From NCBI GenBank assembly GCA_027315105.1, contig DAHUYP010000042.1, positions 1-36,046 of the forward strand: a stretch of 36,046 nucleotides of DNA, in the 5' to 3' direction. A model generated the notes under the pieces. That model was not told the DNA's origin. It was given only the letters and a program-made list of their open reading frames with translations, and searched no databases. A program made the position numbers and the translations under genes. The DNA is from Gammaproteobacteria bacterium. Lineage in GTDB: Bacteria > Pseudomonadota > Gammaproteobacteria > Steroidobacterales > Steroidobacteraceae. The stretch's first letter is position 1, and every line of letters starts with the position of its first letter. Below, one piece after another: positions 9,247 through 20,112 of the stretch.

Positions 9247-9467
9247 TGTCCACCACCGCCGTCAAGCCGGGCAGCGCGCGCCTCAAGGTCACGCTCGCCA
9301 GGAGCGTGCACGGGCAGCTCAAGCACATCGCCGCCTCGGTGCGCGGGCTCGGGCTGCGTTACCGGCAGCACAGCGTCACGGTGGCCGATACGGCCGAGAA
9401 CCGCGGCATGATCCGCACCGCCGGGCACCTGCTCGAAGTCGAGCAGACGACAGTGGAGCACAAGTGA
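9246..9467 (+). CDS. rpmD: 50S ribosomal protein L30, N-terminally extended
   Basis: L30 is a small surface protein of the large subunit. LKVTLARSVHGQLKHIAASV, LGLRYRQHSV and RGMIRTAGHLLEVEQ fit the family. At 73 residues it is longer than the usual 59-61, through about nine extra N-terminal residues (STTAVKPGS) and a few at the C-terminus. The start is set by the TGATG overlap with rpsE. I see no alternative ATG, GTG or TTG start that gives the usual length. Confidence 0.93.
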   Translation: MSTTAVKPGSARLKVTLARSVHGQLKHIAASVRGLGLRYRQHSVTVADTAENRGMIRTAGHLLEVEQTTVEHK

Positions 9468-9468
9468 C

Positions 9469-9903
9469 ATGCGCCTGAACGACATCAAGCCCGGCAGCGG
9501 CTCGCGCCGCGCGCGCCTGCGCGTCGGCCGCGGCGCATCCGCCGGACAGGGCAAGACCTGCGGCCGCGGCGTCAAGGGCCAGCGCGCCCGCAAGGGCGGC
9601 TACCACAAGGTCGGCTTCGAAGGCGGCCAGATGCCGCTGCAGCGCCGTCTGCCCAAGGTCGGTTTTCGCTCCGGCATGAAGGCGACGCGCGCCGAAGTGC
9701 GCCTGCACGAGCTCGGTGGGGTCGCTGCCGAGGTGATCGACCTGGCGGCGCTCAAGCAGGCCGGCATCGTGCCGGCGGCGGCCACCCGGGCCAAGGTCGT
9801 GCTCTCCGGCAAGCTCGCGAAGGCGGTGACCCTCAAGGGCGTGGCCGTCACCCGCGGCGCACGCGCGGCGATCGCGGCCGCCGGCGGCAGGATCGAGGAC
9901 TGA
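9469..9903 (+). CDS. rplO: 50S ribosomal protein L15
   Basis: L15 is a late-assembly protein with a long Gly/Arg-rich extension into 23S r[40 protein letters not shown] and [18 protein letters not shown] show that extension, followed by the globular domain. It has 144 residues, as in E. coli. It begins one base after the rpmD stop. Confidence 0.98.
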   Translation: MRLNDIKPGSGSRRARLRVGRGASAGQGKTCGRGVKGQRARKGGYHKVGFEGGQMPLQRRLPKVGFRSGMKATRAEVRLHELGGVAAEVIDLAALKQAGIVPAAATRAKVVLSGKLAKAVTLKGVAVTRGARAAIAAAGGRIED

Positions 9904-9904
9904 A

Positions 9905-11263
9905 GTGGCCAATTCCGCGCTCACCAATCCGGCCGCTGCGCTTGCCGAAGCCGGACGCCTCGGCGAGATCCGCGGCCGGCTGCTGTTCCTGATCGGGGCG
10001 CTGGTGGTCTATCGCATCGGCACCTTCATTCCGGTGCCGGGCATCAACCCGGATGCGGTGGCGCGCTATTTCAACGATCAGTCGAACACCATCCTCGGCG
10101 TCGTCAACAGCTTCTCGGGCGGCGCGCTGCAGCGGCTGTCGATTTTCGCGATGGGCGTCATGCCGTATATCTCGGCCTCGATCATCATCCAGATGCTGTC
10201 GATGGTGATCCCGTCGCTGATGGAGGCGCGCAAGGAAGGCGAGGCCGGCCGGCGGCGCATCACCCAGCTTACGCGCTATGCCACCGTCGGTCTGGCGTTG
10301 TTCCAGTCGTTCGGCGCCGCGGTCGCGCTGCAGAACGGCGGCATGACCATCGCCAAGGGTTTCTTCGAGTGGCTGATGCCGGCGACCGTCACGATGACCA
10401 CCGGGACGCTGTTCCTGATGTGGCTCGGCGAGCAGATCACCGAGCGCGGCATCGGCAACGGCATCTCGATGCTGATCCTGTCCGGCATCGTCGCCGGCAT
10501 GCCGGGCGCCATCGGTCGCACCTTCGGGTCGGTGAGTTCCGGCGAGATGAACCCGCTGTTTGCCATCCTGCTGATCGGCATCGTCATCGGCGTGACCGCG
10601 TTCTGCGTCTACGTCGAGCGCGCGCTGCGCAAGATCACGGTCAACTACGCCAAGCGGCAGGTCGGCCGCCGCATGTACGCCGGCCAGAGCAGTCACCTGC
10701 CGTTCAAGCTCAACATGTCGGGCGTGATTCCGCCGATCTTCGCCTCCAGCCTGCTGCTGTTTCCGGCCACGATCGCGAGCTTCTTCGGCTCGAACCCGGA
10801 CTCGCGCCTGAGCGAGGTGCTGCAGAACGTGGCGGCCTCGCTCGGCTACGGTCAGCCGCTGCACCTGGTGCTGTATGCGGCGCTGATCATCTTCTTCTGC
10901 TTCTTCTATACCGCGCTGGTGTTCAATTCGCGTGAAACCGCGGATAATCTCAAGAAGTCCGGCGCGTTCATTCCCGGCATCCGCCCAGGCCAGCAGACCG
11001 GCGAGTACATCGACAAGGTCCTGACGCGCCTGACGCTGTGGGGCGCGATCTACATCATGGCGGTCTGCCTGGTGCCCGAGATCCTGGTCTCCTCGCAGGG
11101 CGTGCCGTTCCAGTTCGGCGGCACCTCGCTGCTGATCGTCGTCGTCGTGGTGATGGACTTCATGGCACAGCTGCAGGCGCACCTGATGTCGCACCACTAC
11201 CCGGGCCTCATGAAGAAGGCGAATCTGCTGGGCGGCAGCCGTGGCGGCTCCGCGCAGGGCTAG
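9905..11263 (+). CDS. secY: Protein translocase channel subunit SecY
   Basis: SecY is the central pore of the SecYEG inner-membrane translocon. The 452-residue protein (E. coli 443) contains ten hydrophobic segments. Family landmarks are [12 protein letters not shown] in TM1, [14 protein letters not shown], the [10 protein letters not shown] loop, [16 protein letters not shown], and the cytosolic loop [16 protein letters not shown]. The start is a GTG one base after the rplO stop, which gives the best spacing. A Gly/Ser tail replaces the usual basic end. Its place between rplO and rpmJ is the standard spc arrangement. Confidence 0.98.
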   Translation: MANSALTNPAAALAEAGRLGEIRGRLLFLIGALVVYRIGTFIPVPGINPDAVARYFNDQSNTILGVVNSFSGGALQRLSIFAMGVMPYISASIIIQMLSMVIPSLMEARKEGEAGRRRITQLTRYATVGLALFQSFGAAVALQNGGMTIAKGFFEWLMPATVTMTTGTLFLMWLGEQITERGIGNGISMLILSGIVAGMPGAIGRTFGSVSSGEMNPLFAILLIGIVIGVTAFCVYVERALRKITVNYAKRQVGRRMYAGQSSHLPFKLNMSGVIPPIFASSLLLFPATIASFFGSNPDSRLSEVLQNVAASLGYGQPLHLVLYAALIIFFCFFYTALVFNSRETADNLKKSGAFIPGIRPGQQTGEYIDKVLTRLTLWGAIYIMAVCLVPEILVSSQGVPFQFGGTSLLIVVVVVMDFMAQLQAHLMSHHYPGLMKKANLLGGSRGGSAQG

Positions 11264-11294
11264 CCGGACAGTCAAGATCCAGCGCAGGTGTGCG

Positions 11295-11408
11295 ATGAAA
11301 GTACGTCCATCAGTCAAGAAAATCTGCAAGCACTGCAAGATCGTGCGGCGCCGCGGCGTGGTCTACGTGATCTGCGCGGACGCGCGCCACAAGCAGCGCC
11401 AAGGGTGA
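11295..11408 (+). CDS. rpmJ: 50S ribosomal protein L36, zinc-binding form
   Basis: This 37-residue protein is the smallest in the large subunit. It begins [20 protein letters not shown] and ends with HKQRQG. Cys11, Cys14, Cys27 and His32 form the complete C-C-C-H zinc ribbon, so this is the zinc-containing paralogue, unlike the zinc-free S14 above. It lies 31 bases after secY and 37 bases before rpsM, as in E. coli. Confidence 0.96.
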   Translation: MKVRPSVKKICKHCKIVRRRGVVYVICADARHKQRQG

Positions 11409-11445
11409 ACAGCCGACATGAACCAAGGTTGAGGTAGGTTACGTC

Positions 11446-11826
11446 ATGGCACGCATAGCCGGCATCAATATCCCGATGAACAAGCACGTGAGCATCGGGC
11501 TCACGCACATCTTTGGCATCGGCCCTTCGCGTGCGCGCGCGATCTGCGACGGCGCGGGTATCGCGCCGACCACCAAGGTCAAGGACCTGACGGACGCCGA
11601 AGTCGCGGCGATTCGCTCCCAGATCGCCAAATGGCCGGTCGAGGGCGATCTGCGCCGCGAAGTATCCATGAACATCAAGCGGCTCATGGACTTGGGCAGC
11701 TGGCGGGGCCTGCGGCATCGCAAGGGCCTGCCGGTCCGCGGCCAGCGCACGCGCACCAATGCACGCACGCGCAAGGGCCCCCGCAAGCAGGCGGTGAAGC
11801 TCAATGCGCCGCCGGGCAAGGCCTGA
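11446..11826 (+). CDS. rpsM: 30S ribosomal protein S13
   Basis: S13 in the head contacts P-site tRNA and the L5 bridge. [34 protein letters not shown] and [19 protein letters not shown] are diagnostic. It has 126 residues (E. coli 118). Only 37 bases precede it, so the E. coli type of S4-binding pseudoknot leader would have to use the rpmJ sequence if it exists here at all. Confidence 0.98.
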   Translation: MARIAGINIPMNKHVSIGLTHIFGIGPSRARAICDGAGIAPTTKVKDLTDAEVAAIRSQIAKWPVEGDLRREVSMNIKRLMDLGSWRGLRHRKGLPVRGQRTRTNARTRKGPRKQAVKLNAPPGKA

Positions 11827-11877
11827 TGACCAGGCCGCCTCATGATGGTGCATTCGCCGGCGTCGCCGGCCCCGGGC

Positions 11878-11893
11878 GGCCGCGCGACGGCGG
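11878..11893 (+). repeat. Short hairpin followed by TTT, between rpsM and rpsK
   Basis: GGCCGC (11878-11883) and GCGGCC (11888-11893) form a perfect 6-bp stem with a GACG loop and are followed by TTT. This lies in a 105-base gap that breaks the otherwise tight gene spacing. It may cause pausing or partial termination within the alpha operon. The T-run is too short for a convincing terminator. Confidence 0.35.
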
Positions 11894-11931
11894 CCTTTGG
11901 ACCTTGAGAAAGCAGACAGGCAACCACATCT

Positions 11932-12348
11932 ATGGCTGAACAGAAGACACAGCAGCAGAGCGCGGCCGGCGGGGCGAAGAAGCCCAAGAAGGCGCGCAAG
12001 AACGTGCTCGACGCGATCGCCCACGTGCATGCATCGTTCAACAACACGATCATCACGATCACCGACCGGCAGGGCAATACGCTGTCCTGGGCGACGTCGG
12101 GCGGCTGCGGATTTCGCGGTTCGCGCAAGAGCACGCCGTTTGCGGCCCAGGTCGCCGCCGAGAAGGCCGGCACGGCCGCGCAGGAGCACGGCGTCAAGAA
12201 CGTCGAGGTGCACGTGGCCGGCCCCGGGCCGGGGCGCGAGTCGGCGGTGCGGGCGCTCAACGCCTGCGGGCTGAAGATCACCAGCATCGCGGATGTCACG
12301 CCGATCCCGCACAACGGCTGCCGTCCACCCAAGAAGCGTCGCGTTTAG
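11932..12348 (+). CDS. rpsK: 30S ribosomal protein S11
   Basis: S11 lies on the platform near the mRNA exit. [52 protein letters not shown] and [17 protein letters not shown] match the family. It has 138 residues (E. coli 129); the extra residues are a Gln/Lys-rich N-terminal segment. The start ATG gives MAEQKTQQQ. Confidence 0.98.
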   Translation: MAEQKTQQQSAAGGAKKPKKARKNVLDAIAHVHASFNNTIITITDRQGNTLSWATSGGCGFRGSRKSTPFAAQVAAEKAGTAAQEHGVKNVEVHVAGPGPGRESAVRALNACGLKITSIADVTPIPHNGCRPPKKRRV

Positions 12349-12372
12349 GGGCGGCGGAGGAAGCACGGAATC

Positions 12373-12996
12373 ATGGCGCGTTATATCGGTCCAACATGCA
12401 AGCTCGCGCGGCGCGAGGGTACGGATCTGTTCCTCAAGAGCGGTGCCAAGCCGCTGGAGAGCAAGTGCAAGCTGCAGGTGCCGCCGGGCGGCATCAAGGG
12501 CGAGCGGCGGCAGCGTCTGTCGGATTACGGCCTGCAGCTGCGCGAGAAGCAGAAGCTGCGCCGCATGTACGGCGTGCTCGAGCGGCAGTTCCGCAACTAC
12601 TACCAGGCCGCCGCCCGCCGTACCGGCGCGACCGGCGAGACGCTGCTGAAGCTGCTCGAGTGCAGACTCGACAACGTGGTCTACCGCATGGGCTTCGCCG
12701 CCACGCGCGCTGAGGCGCGGCAGCTGGTGGCCCACAAATCGGTGAACGTCAATGGCCGGGTGGTCACGATCCCGTCGTACCAGTGCCGTGCCGGCGACGT
12801 GCTGGAGATCCGCGAGAAGGCGCGCAAGCAGCTGCGCATCCAGAGTGCGTTGGCGGTCGCCACCCAGGTCGGCTTCCCCGAGTGGGTCGAGGTCAGCGAC
12901 AAGGAGTTTCGCGGCGTGTTCAAGGCGGTGCCGGGACGCGACGAAGTGCTGCCCGACATCAACGAGAACCTGGTCGTTGAGCTGTATTCGAAGTGA
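12373..12996 (+). CDS. rpsD: 30S ribosomal protein S4
   Basis: S4 nucleates small-subunit assembly and, in E. coli, represses the alpha operon. [54 protein letters not shown] and the S4 RNA-binding domain ([18 protein letters not shown]) are present. It has 207 residues (E. coli 206). A GGCGGAGGAAG stretch upstream of the ATG serves as the ribosome-binding site. Confidence 0.98.
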   Translation: MARYIGPTCKLARREGTDLFLKSGAKPLESKCKLQVPPGGIKGERRQRLSDYGLQLREKQKLRRMYGVLERQFRNYYQAAARRTGATGETLLKLLECRLDNVVYRMGFAATRAEARQLVAHKSVNVNGRVVTIPSYQCRAGDVLEIREKARKQLRIQSALAVATQVGFPEWVEVSDKEFRGVFKAVPGRDEVLPDINENLVVELYSK

Positions 12997-13064
12997 TCGG
13001 CCGCTGCGCCGTGCGGCGCGGCTGCGGATCGATCAGTCCATTTCAAGCTTGGGGTGTGCCAGAT

Positions 13065-14072
13065 ATGCAAGCAACGATTTCTGAGTTTTTGAAACCCCGC
13101 GTGGTCAAGGTGCAGCCGGTCGCGCCGCGTCAGGCGCGCGTCGTCATCGAGCCGTTCGAGCGCGGATTCGGCCATACCCTGGGCAATGCCCTGCGGCGCG
13201 TGCTGCTGTCCTCGATGCCGGGCGCTGCGATCACCGAAGTGGAGATCGACGGCGTGCTGCACGAGTACACCAGCATCGAGGGCGTGCAGGAGGACGTGGT
13301 GGACATCCTGCTGAACCTCAAGTCGGTCGCCATCCGCATGCATGCGCGCAACAGCGCCGAGCTGCGGCTGCACAAGAAGGGCCCGGGCCCGGTGACCGCG
13401 GGCGACATCCAGGCCGACCACGACGTCGAGGTGGTGAACCCCGAATTCGTGATTGCGAACCTGACCAAGGCCGGCGAGCTCAACATGCAGCTCAAGATCG
13501 AGCGCGGCCGGGGCTATCGTCCGGCCGTGCAGCGCGTGGCCTTCGAAGAGCAGAGCCGACCGATCGGCCGCCTGCTGCTCGACGCCTCGTTCAGCCCGGT
13601 GCGCCGCGTGACCTATTCGGTCGAGGCCGCCCGGGTCGAGCAGCGTACCGACCTCGACAAACTGATCATCGACATCGAGACCAACGGCACGATCGAGCCC
13701 GAAGAGGCGATCCGCCGCGCCGGCGGCATCCTCAAGGATCAGCTATCGGTGTTCGTGGACCTGCAGGGCGAGGACGAGGCGGTGGCCAAGACCACCGAGA
13801 TGCAGTTCGATCCGATCCTGCTGCGGCCGGTGGACGAGCTGGAGCTCACCGTGCGCAGCGCCAACTGCCTGAAGGCCGAGAACATTCACTACATCGGCGA
13901 TCTGGTGCAGCGGACCGAGGTGGAACTGCTGCGCACGCCGAACCTCGGCAAGAAGTCGCTGACCGAGATCAAGGAAGTGCTGCAGAGCCACGGCCTGATG
14001 CTCGGCATGCGCCTCGATGGCTGGCCACCGGCCGGACTGCGGCACGAAGAGGAGAGCAGCGGCCTGATTTGA
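13065..14072 (+). CDS. rpoA: RNA polymerase alpha subunit
   Basis: The alpha subunit dimerises to nucleate RNA polymerase and contacts UP elements and activators. The N-terminal domain shows [20 protein letters not shown] and the assembly loops. The C-terminal domain shows [20 protein letters not shown], then [16 protein letters not shown] and LDGWPP, with the DNA-contacting Arg in VRSANCL retained. The chosen ATG gives 335 residues (E. coli 329). Longer in-frame starts reach back into rpsD. The extreme tail (HEEESSGLI) differs from E. coli. Confidence 0.98.
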   Translation: MQATISEFLKPRVVKVQPVAPRQARVVIEPFERGFGHTLGNALRRVLLSSMPGAAITEVEIDGVLHEYTSIEGVQEDVVDILLNLKSVAIRMHARNSAELRLHKKGPGPVTAGDIQADHDVEVVNPEFVIANLTKAGELNMQLKIERGRGYRPAVQRVAFEEQSRPIGRLLLDASFSPVRRVTYSVEAARVEQRTDLDKLIIDIETNGTIEPEEAIRRAGGILKDQLSVFVDLQGEDEAVAKTTEMQFDPILLRPVDELELTVRSANCLKAENIHYIGDLVQRTEVELLRTPNLGKKSLTEIKEVLQSHGLMLGMRLDGWPPAGLRHEEESSGLI

Positions 14073-14167
14073 GTTCGGCGCGCTCGGACCGCCCGGCGGC
14101 GACGCCGCTGGCGCGAGCGACCCTGCGAGTTGATCCGCTCATTCGATTGGACGAGTAGAGAGTAGTC

Positions 14168-14677
14168 ATGCGTCACAAGCTTTCCGGCCGCCAGCTGTCC
14201 CGCAATAGCCCGCACCGTCACGCGATGCTGCGCAATCTTGCGGCTTCGCTGCTGCGGCACGAGACCATTCGCACCACGCTGCCGAAGGCGAAGGAGCTGC
14301 GGCGGGTGGTCGAGCCGCTGATTACGCTGGCGAAGACCGATACCGACGCCCGCCGGCGCCTGGCGTTCGCACGCCTGCGCGATGTCGCGGTGGTGAGCAA
14401 GCTGTTCGAGGACCTGGGCAAGCGCTTCAAGGCGCGCGCCGGCGGTTATACGCGCATCCTGCACATGCTGCCGCGACCCGGTGACGCGGCGCCGATGGCG
14501 CTCATGCAGCTGGTGGACGGGCCGGCCGCGGTGACGGCGACGGCCGAGGAGCCTGCGCCGAGCAAGGCCCGCAGTCGCAAGAAGGCCCCCGGGAAGACCC
14601 CCAAGAAGACGGCGGACACCGCCGCCGCCGAGAGCGCGCCGGCGCGGCCGCGCAGGAAGAAGAAGGCCGCCGCCTGA
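14168..14677 (+). CDS. rplQ: 50S ribosomal protein L17 with long basic tail
   Basis: L17 sits beside the exit tunnel. [41 protein letters not shown] and [21 protein letters not shown] cover the whole conserved family core of about 127 residues. The 169-residue product then continues for about 45 residues rich in Lys, Ala, Pro and Arg, resembling a histone-like tail. It is the last gene of the ribosomal block. Confidence 0.97.
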   Translation: MRHKLSGRQLSRNSPHRHAMLRNLAASLLRHETIRTTLPKAKELRRVVEPLITLAKTDTDARRRLAFARLRDVAVVSKLFEDLGKRFKARAGGYTRILHMLPRPGDAAPMALMQLVDGPAAVTATAEEPAPSKARSRKKAPGKTPKKTADTAAAESAPARPRRKKKAAA

Positions 14678-14687
14678 GCGCCGCGCG

Positions 14688-14702
14688 GGCCGGGAGCCGG
14701 CC
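14688..14702. repeat. GC-rich hairpin after rplQ
   Basis: GGCCGG (14688-14693) and CCGGCC (14697-14702) form a tight hairpin 10 bases after the rplQ stop. No T-run follows, so this is not a convincing intrinsic terminator. The ribosomal transcript may end here by Rho or continue into mscL. The rest of the 164-base gap is G+C-rich and shows no gene. Confidence 0.4.
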
Positions 14703-14841
14703 GCGGCGGCTCGCGCGGCGCGCCGCCGGTCTCACGGCGCAGCGCCGGGCAACGCCCCCCAAGGGGCCCATTCCCGCCGGACGCCGGATGCGCTATAAGC
14801 GTCCCAGCCCGGATCTATGGCCGCCTACTGGGAGCACTCCA

Positions 14842-15240
14842 ATGAGCCTGACATCGGAATTCAAAGAATTTGCGATGAAGGGGAACGTGGTCGACATGGC
14901 GGTCGGCGTGATCGTCGGCGCGGCCTTCGGCAAGATCGTGTCCTCGCTGGTGGGCGACGTATTCATGCCGGTCCTCGGCAAACTCATCGGCGGCTTCAAT
15001 TTCTCAGATCTGGCGTTGAGTCTGGGCTCGGATCCGACCGGCAAGGCCGTGGCCGTCAAATACGGTGTATTCCTGCAGACCGTGTTCGATTTCCTGATCA
15101 TCGCGCTGGTGCTGTTCATGGCGCTCAAGGGCATCAACCGCCTCAAGAAGCCGCAGCCGGCGCCTGCCCCGGCCGCGCCGCCGCCGAGCCCCGAGGAAGT
15201 GCTGCTCACCCAGATCCGCGATCTGCTGTCGAAGCGCTGA
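14842..15240 (+). CDS. mscL: Large-conductance mechanosensitive channel MscL
   Basis: MscL is the inner-membrane emergency valve that opens on hypo-osmotic shock. The 132-residue product begins [22 protein letters not shown]1 runs at about residues 16-45 with the Gly/Ala-rich pore-lining [19 protein letters not shown], followed by a periplasmic loop and TM2 at about 70-97. A Pro/Ala linker leads to the cytoplasmic helix [15 protein letters not shown]. The start was chosen for the family N-terminus and a GGGAG site 7 bases upstream. It follows rplQ on the same strand. Confidence 0.96.
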   Translation: MSLTSEFKEFAMKGNVVDMAVGVIVGAAFGKIVSSLVGDVFMPVLGKLIGGFNFSDLALSLGSDPTGKAVAVKYGVFLQTVFDFLIIALVLFMALKGINRLKKPQPAPAPAAPPPSPEEVLLTQIRDLLSKR

Positions 15241-15292
15241 GGGTCGCGCCCAGGCCCGATGACCAGCCTGCACACGGGTATCTCGGCGCGCC

Positions 15293-15399
15293 AGTTTAAA
15301 ATATGCACTGGACTCTATAGAATTCCCGCCCGGGAGGCTCCTTTGGCGCCCGACAGACTTGTTTGCGCTCCACTTTTTCAAGGCCGAACTCTTCATAAT
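15293..15399 (+). promoter_or_regulatory. AT-richer stretch with candidate -10 boxes before the small lipoprotein gene
   Basis: The mscL-lipoprotein gap is distinctly AT-richer than its surroundings. It holds two -10-like boxes, TATAGA (15316-15321) and CATAAT (15394-15399). Neither has a good -35. CATAAT would start transcription about 10 bases before the lipoprotein ATG, leaving a very short leader, so TATAGA is also possible. Confidence 0.35.
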
Positions 15400-15415
15400 C
15401 TCTGGGGATCCATCG

Positions 15416-15628
15416 ATGAATACAAAGCTTGCTCTCAGCGCTCTTGCGGCGGCACTCGTGCTGGCCGCCTGCAGCTCGGAAACCGCGCCTCCTGCCAAGC
15501 CGGCGGCACCTCCGGCGGCCGCCACGCCTTCGGCAGCCACTCCGGCCGCGCCGGCCGCTGACGCCGGCGGTGCCGCGGCCACGGCCGCTCCGGCCGCCAG
15601 CAGCGGCGGTGCAGCCCCGTCCAAGTAA
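15416..15628 (+). CDS. Small Ala/Pro-rich lipoprotein of unknown function
   Basis: I do not recognise a family. The 70-residue product opens with a short lipoprotein signal (MNTKLALSALAAALVLAAC) with Lys4, a hydrophobic core and lipobox L16-A17-A18-C19. The mature part of about 52 residues is almost only Ala, Pro, Gly, Ser and Thr. Such tails are usually disordered and could span periplasm or cell wall. The residue after Cys is Ser, which does not signal inner-membrane retention in the E. coli Lol rule, so outer-membrane sorting is expected. It is monocistronic, with its own candidate promoter region and a strong terminator. Codon composition is like its neighbours. Confidence 0.75.
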   Translation: MNTKLALSALAAALVLAACSSETAPPAKPAAPPAAATPSAATPAAPAADAGGAAATAAPAASSGGAAPSK

Positions 15629-15671
15629 GACGGAGTTGACCTAGGCCGGCGAGCGTCGCGCTCGCGGGAAG

Positions 15672-15710
15672 GCCCGAGCAGACCGGAGAGGTCCGGCCTG
15701 CCGGGCTTTT
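15672..15710 (+). terminator. Strong rho-independent terminator after the small lipoprotein gene
   Basis: A long hairpin pairs GCCCG/GCAG (15672-15681, with one bulged A) with CTGC/CGGGC (15698-15706). It has an inner CCGGA-GAGG-TCCGG stem and is directly followed by TTTT, then CCTGTTT. This is the clearest intrinsic terminator in the window and lies 44 bases after the lipoprotein stop. Confidence 0.85.
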
Positions 15711-16292
15711 CCTGTTTCATGGCCGCAACTTGCAGTGAGTCGTGTCAAACCCGAGGCCGCCGCCTCCGATGCACTTCGATGAATCAAGTCAGTGTCAGGG
15801 ATAGTCGTGGCCTGCGCGCCGATCGCCGCTGGATCGAAAGCGTCTACCACGAATATCTGAATGATCTGGCGCCGGCCGCGACCGGCATCTTCCCGGCGCT
15901 CGGCGAGATCGGCCATCGCGTGCCGGACCAGCTGGCGCGCTGGTATGCGGATCCGAGTTCGCAGGTCCTGACGATCCTGTACGGCGAGCAGTGCGCGGGC
16001 TTTGCCATGGTCGTGCAGCGTGCGCGGCCGCCCAGCGCCGCCGGCACGGAAACGAGCGGCGCCGCGGCTGCCGCCGAGGGCGCCGAGCGAGCGTTCGAGT
16101 TCTCGATGGGCGACTTCTTCATCGCACGAGCGTGGCGGCGGCGCGGCATCGGTGCCCAGGCGGTGCGCCTGATCCTCGATCGCTTCACCGGCCCGTGGTT
16201 GATCACCGAGCATCTGCGTAACGCCGATGCGGTCAAGTTCTGGCGCCGCGTGGTCACCAGCTATACCGACGGCCGCTATCAGGAGCGCATCG

Positions 16293-19169
<2,877 letters not shown>

Positions 19170-19211
19170 CGGAGCTCCTGAAGCGCCGAACGCGCAAATG
19201 GCCAAAGAACC

Positions 19212-19241
19212 ACTATAAACGCTGCGGCGGGCCCGGCTCAA
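19212..19241 (-). promoter_or_regulatory. Candidate uvrA promoter
   Basis: On the minus strand TTGAGC (19241-19236) and TATAGT (19217-19212) are 18 bases apart, placing the start near 19205 and leaving a leader of about 36 bases. The divergent ssb side has TACAAT (19248-19253) with no clear -35. I looked for E. coli-type CTGT-N8-ACAG and other palindromic LexA sites in the 160-base gap and saw none. Confidence 0.5.
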
Positions 19242-19329
19242 AATCACTACAATGGGCGGGTGGCAGGTGCTCGAGGCGGCGACTTCGAGCCTCGGGCGGA
19301 TCATCGGCGCGGCAGCGCAGAGGCAGCAC

Positions 19330-19797
19330 ATGGCGCGGGGCATCAACAAGGTCATCCTCATCGGCCATCTCGGCGCGGATCCGGAGACGCGGGCGATGCC
19401 TTCGGGCATGACGGTCGCCAATCTGCGGCTTGCGACCACCGAGAGCTGGAAGGACAAGCAGTCCGGCGAGCAGCAGGAACGCACGGAGTGGCACAACGTC
19501 GCGCTGTTCGGGCGACTCGGCGAGATCGCCGCCGAATACCTGCGCAAGGGCTCGCAGGTCTATATCGAAGGCCGTTTGCGCACCCGCAAATGGCAGGACA
19601 AGGAAGGCCGCGATCGCTATACGACCGAGATCGTGGGCAACGAGATGCAGATGCTCGGCGGCCGCGGCGGGGCGGGCGCCACGGGCGCGGGCGGCGGCTA
19701 CGGCGGCGATGCGAGCGCGCGCGCCGAGCCGGCAGAGGCCGGCCCCGGGACCCCGGCGGGCGGCCGGGACGAGTTCGACGACGATATCCCGTTCTAG
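19330..19797 (+). CDS. ssb: Single-stranded DNA-binding protein SSB
   Basis: SSB coats single-stranded DNA and recruits repair and replication proteins through its acidic tip. The OB-fold spans about residues 1-110: [57 protein letters not shown]. It is followed by a Gly/Ala-rich linker and the canonical end DDDIPF. The ATG with AGAGG 6 bases upstream gives 155 residues; a longer in-frame reading starting at 19252 would add 26 unrelated residues. Divergent partner of uvrA, as in Pseudomonas and E. coli. Confidence 0.97.
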   Translation: MARGINKVILIGHLGADPETRAMPSGMTVANLRLATTESWKDKQSGEQQERTEWHNVALFGRLGEIAAEYLRKGSQVYIEGRLRTRKWQDKEGRDRYTTEIVGNEMQMLGGRGGAGATGAGGGYGGDASARAEPAEAGPGTPAGGRDEFDDDIPF

Positions 19798-20112
19798 CGC
19801 CCGCCGCTCCAGCCGCGGTCCCCGGCGGCCCGGGCGTCGCGAAGGCCCCGGGCGGGGTTCGCCGCGTCCCTCGAGCGGGCGGCCGCCCGAGCACCGGCGC
19901 GGCCCGCGGATGCCCGCGACTCACGGTACGGCGATCGTCTCCAGGTCGGTGGCCGGGTCGATGGCCGGGTCGATGGCCGGGTCGCGCGGACGCCAGGTAT
20001 TTGTAATATATTGATTCTTAAGACTTCTATCGATCGTGTACCTGGCATAATGGCGCTGCGTTCCCTGCGCGCCCCAAAACCGTTACCCTTTCGCAGCCCG
20101 ATCCTGCACTCC
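19798..20112. other. Gene-free stretch between ssb and miaB
   Basis: This 315-base interval has no convincing gene. Its first half is very G+C-rich. It then holds a 12-bp tandem repeat and an AT-rich island (about 19999-20030, including TTGTAATATATTGATT) that stands out sharply. A CATAAT box at 20046-20051 could be the miaB -10, but no good -35 is visible. An in-frame TTG at 20011 would extend miaB across the island, but the family N-terminus argues against it. Confidence 0.6.
19948..19983. repeat. Three 12-bp tandem repeats upstream of miaB
   Basis: The unit GATGGCCGGGTC occurs at 19960-19971 and 19972-19983, preceded by the one-mismatch copy GGTGGCCGGGTC at 19948-19959. It is non-coding as far as I can tell and lies just upstream of the AT-rich island. 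This may be a slippage-prone tract. Confidence 0.9.

Noticed and set aside
9848-11338. Minus-strand open frame of about 500 codons opposite secY
   Set aside because: Antisense shadow of secY with a composition of His, Arg, Asp and Gln that is not protein-like.
14678-14841. Terminator of the ribosomal block
   Set aside because: Inverted repeats are present but without a T-run, so I list only the hairpin and make no terminator call.
19170-19329. Candidate LexA boxes in the uvrA/ssb gap
   Set aside because: No CTGT-N8-ACAG or comparable palindrome was found; partial matches were no better than chance.
20011-20112. Longer miaB start at an in-frame TTG
   Set aside because: It would translate the AT-rich island and probable promoter; the family N-terminus begins at the later ATG.
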